DNA of 64,000 nucleotides, taken from assembly GCF_023715565.1 (NCBI RefSeq), contig NZ_JAMBOJ010000007.1, positions 40,294-104,293 on the forward strand, written 5' to 3'. The notes under the pieces are model-generated. The model ran no database searches. It was not told the origin of the DNA and was given only the letters and a program-made list of their open reading frames with translations. Source of the DNA: Cytobacillus firmus (lineage in GTDB: Bacteria > Bacillota > Bacilli > Bacillales > Cytobacillaceae). The position numbers and the translations under genes were made by a program. This document shows, in pieces, positions 62,194-64,000 of this stretch (its first letter is position 1; each line of letters opens with the position of its first letter).

Positions 62194-63858
62194 ATGACAT
62201 TTTCTAATTTAAATCGCAATGACATGATAAATACACTTACATCGGAAGAATTTGATGTTCTGATTATTGGCGGCGGCATAACCGGAGCCGGGATTGCATT
62301 GGATGCGGCAACACGGGGAATGAAAACGGCTCTCGTTGAAATGCAGGATTTTGCAGCGGGTACCTCCAGCCGTTCAACCAAACTGGTTCACGGAGGATTA
62401 AGATATCTTAAGCAATTCGAAGTTAAAATGGTAGCTGAAGTAGGAAAAGAGCGGGCGATTGTATATGAAAATGGACCACATGTAACTACACCTGAGTGGA
62501 TGCTGCTTCCAATGCATAAAGGAGGCACTTTTGGAAAGTTCTCAACATCTATCGGTCTTAGAGTTTACGATTTTCTTGCAGGCGTCAGAAAATCTGAACG
62601 CAGAAGTATGCTCAGTGTCCCGGAAACATTATCAAAAGAACCGCTTATAAAAAAAGATGGATTAAAAGGCGGTGGCTACTATGTGGAATACCGCACAGAT
62701 GATGCCCGTCTAACGATAGAGGTAATGAAAGCTGCTGCAGAAAAAGGCGCCCTTCCAGTTAACTATTTGAAGGTCGAGAACCTTTTATATGACGAACAAG
62801 GTAAAGTATGCGGAGCAGCTGCTGCTGATCAGCTAACTGGCGAGGTTCATGAAATCAAAGCGAAAAAAGTCATCAACGCTGCTGGTCCATGGGTTGATTC
62901 CATTCGTGAGAAAGACGGTTCTAAAAAAGGGAAGACCCTGCGTATGACTAAAGGTGTTCATTTGGTAATTGACCAATCCAAATTCCCGTTAAAACAGGCT
63001 GTGTATTTCGATACTCCAGACAAAAGGATGGTATTTGCCATACCTAGAAACGGAAAAACATATGTGGGGACAACCGATACCTTCTATGATTCAGACCCAG
63101 TGAATCCAAGAATGACTGCAAGTGACAGATCATACATCATAAACGCCATTAACTTTATGTTTCCTTCTGTCAAAATGACGGAGAATGATATTGAATCAAG
63201 CTGGGCCGGTGTTCGTCCGCTTATTTGGGAAGAAGGAAAAGACCCTTCCGAAATATCACGTAAAGATGAAATTTGGGAGTCAGATACTGGTTTGCTGACA
63301 ATTGCCGGCGGGAAACTGACCGGTTATCGGAAAATGGCCGAAACCATTGTTGATATGCTTGCTGAAAAATTCAAGCAGGAAACGAATAGGACATTTAGCA
63401 GCAGTATTACAAAAACATTGCCTATTTCTGGAGGGAATGTAGGGGGATCCTCCAAATTCCGTGAATTCATTGGGTTTCAAACTGAAAAAGGAACAAGTAT
63501 CGGTTTATCAGCCGAAGAGTCCAAACACCTTGTTAATATGTATGGTTCTAATGTTGGCATCATTTTTAATATGATTGAAGAGGAAAGAACTGAAGCTGAG
63601 AATTATGGTCTGCCGATTGTATTGTGGGCAAAATTGAAATATGCAATTAAACATGAAATGGCTGCAACTCCTGTTGACTTTTTCAACCGCAGAACAGGAG
63701 CGATGCTTTTTGATATCGAAACAGTAAAAAATTATCAAAGGCAAGTAATTTCATACATGGCTGATGCGTTTAAATGGGATAAAGCTGAAGAAAGAAATTT
63801 TGAGAACCAGCTGAACGAGGAACTAAAATTTGCGATAGAGCCTGCTGATCAGGAATAA
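62194..63858 (+). CDS. glpD: Aerobic glycerol-3-phosphate dehydrogenase
   Basis: The 554-residue flavoprotein has the FAD motif [22 protein letters not shown] (about residues 23-44), [29 protein letters not shown]-like [12 protein letters not shown], and a C-terminal helical domain. It oxidises glycerol-3-phosphate to DHAP and passes electrons to menaquinone at the membrane. AAGGAGGATACAG precedes ATG. Expression depends on GlpP antitermination in the leader. Confidence 0.96.
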   Translation: MTFSNLNRNDMINTLTSEEFDVLIIGGGITGAGIALDAATRGMKTALVEMQDFAAGTSSRSTKLVHGGLRYLKQFEVKMVAEVGKERAIVYENGPHVTTPEWMLLPMHKGGTFGKFSTSIGLRVYDFLAGVRKSERRSMLSVPETLSKEPLIKKDGLKGGGYYVEYRTDDARLTIEVMKAAAEKGALPVNYLKVENLLYDEQGKVCGAAAADQLTGEVHEIKAKKVINAAGPWVDSIREKDGSKKGKTLRMTKGVHLVIDQSKFPLKQAVYFDTPDKRMVFAIPRNGKTYVGTTDTFYDSDPVNPRMTASDRSYIINAINFMFPSVKMTENDIESSWAGVRPLIWEEGKDPSEISRKDEIWESDTGLLTIAGGKLTGYRKMAETIVDMLAEKFKQETNRTFSSSITKTLPISGGNVGGSSKFREFIGFQTEKGTSIGLSAEESKHLVNMYGSNVGIIFNMIEEERTEAENYGLPIVLWAKLKYAIKHEMAATPVDFFNRRTGAMLFDIETVKNYQRQVISYMADAFKWDKAEERNFENQLNEELKFAIEPADQE

Positions 63859-63880
63859 AACTCTCCGGACGGAGAGTTTC
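63857..63880 (+). terminator. Hairpin after glpD, first of two
   Basis: AACTCTCC/GGAGAGTT with a GGAC loop has only a short T tail. Confidence 0.6.
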
Positions 63881-63930
63881 AGACTGTCGACAAACTCGAT
63901 GAAAATCGTACTTGTCGGGAGTCTTTTTTG
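63881..63930 (+). terminator. Second, larger terminator after glpD
   Basis: AGACT..CGACAA pairs with TTGTCG..AGTCT around an inner CGAT/ATCG, followed by five T. Confidence 0.7.
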
Positions 63931-63969
63931 ATTTAAAATAGAAGTAATACAATGCTTGAGGTGATTAAT

Positions 63970-64000
63970 ATGCTTTCTAAACATAATCCAATTCAACGGG
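63970..64000 (+). CDS. Start of a gene cut by the window edge
   Basis: GAGGTGATT lies just before an ATG at 63970 that opens the frame MLSKHNPIQR and runs off the end. Ten residues do not allow identification. Confidence 0.5.
   Translation, partial: MLSKHNPIQR

Overview
The window comes from a low-GC, endospore-forming Firmicute of the family Bacillaceae. The evidence is strong GGAGG ribosome-binding sites with frequent TTG/GTG starts, sporulation genes (spo0M, a yjcZ-type gene, a GerT/CotP-like pair behind a SigK-type promoter) and a block syntenic with the Bacillus subtilis yod region (ctpA, yodJ, deoD, yodL, yozD, yodN, yozE, yokU, kamA, yodP-T). A Cytobacillus/B. firmus-like host is a guess. 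I see no prophage, transposase, CRISPR array, rRNA or tRNA gene; the window is chromosomal backbone with a few dispersed repeats.

Layout. 1-2.6 kb: a cut SGNH hydrolase, two tiny genes and a FAD-dependent dehydrogenase. 2.8-14 kb: a lysine/beta-lysine catabolic cluster (yodT, yodS, yodR, yodQ, a gabT-like transaminase, an aldehyde dehydrogenase, the beta-lysine acetyltransferase yodP/ablB, a sigma-54 activator, kamA, yokU), with a textbook -24/-12 promoter before kamA and repeated palindromes likely bound by the activator. 14-24 kb: the yod core plus spo0M, a glycerophosphodiesterase, three very small minus-strand genes, a solitary copZ, the secreted protease ctpA and a lipoprotein-type LCP protein. 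24-35 kb: a CobW GTPase pair, a two-component operon flanked by two lipoproteins, a CAP-domain secreted protein, GNATs and the spore Hsp20-like pair. 35-47 kb: MATE exporter, a GNAT gene behind a long structured leader, an amidohydrolase, uppP-dedA, a yxlEFG-type ABC module with ECF-type promoters, patatin, thioredoxin-like and EcsC proteins. 47-51 kb: FMN riboswitch and ribD-ribE-ribBA-ribH. 51-58 kb: purine permease, an EAL-HDOD protein, dapF, and divergent ligD/ku for end joining. 58-64 kb: PAP2 phosphatase and the glycerol regulon glpP, glpFK, glpD with two GlpP-type antiterminator leaders and a cre-overlapped promoter.

How it fits together. The kam cluster can be read as one route: lysine to beta-lysine (KamA), N-acetylation (YodP), transamination (YodT), CoA transfer (YodRS), deacetylation (YodQ), then GABA to succinate (GabT-like and aldehyde dehydrogenase); the thiolytic step is not encoded here. 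Envelope functions recur: CtpA, YodJ, LCP, UppP with DedA, PAP2.

The most interesting unexplained signals are the palindrome set around the sigma-54 regulator, the leader RNA of the GNAT gene at 37.8-38.0 kb with mutually exclusive hairpins and a tRNA-like T-arm, operator-like palindromes before the CAP-domain gene, two inverted copies of a roughly 200-bp structured repeat, and a short-chain dehydrogenase lacking its catalytic Ser and Tyr.
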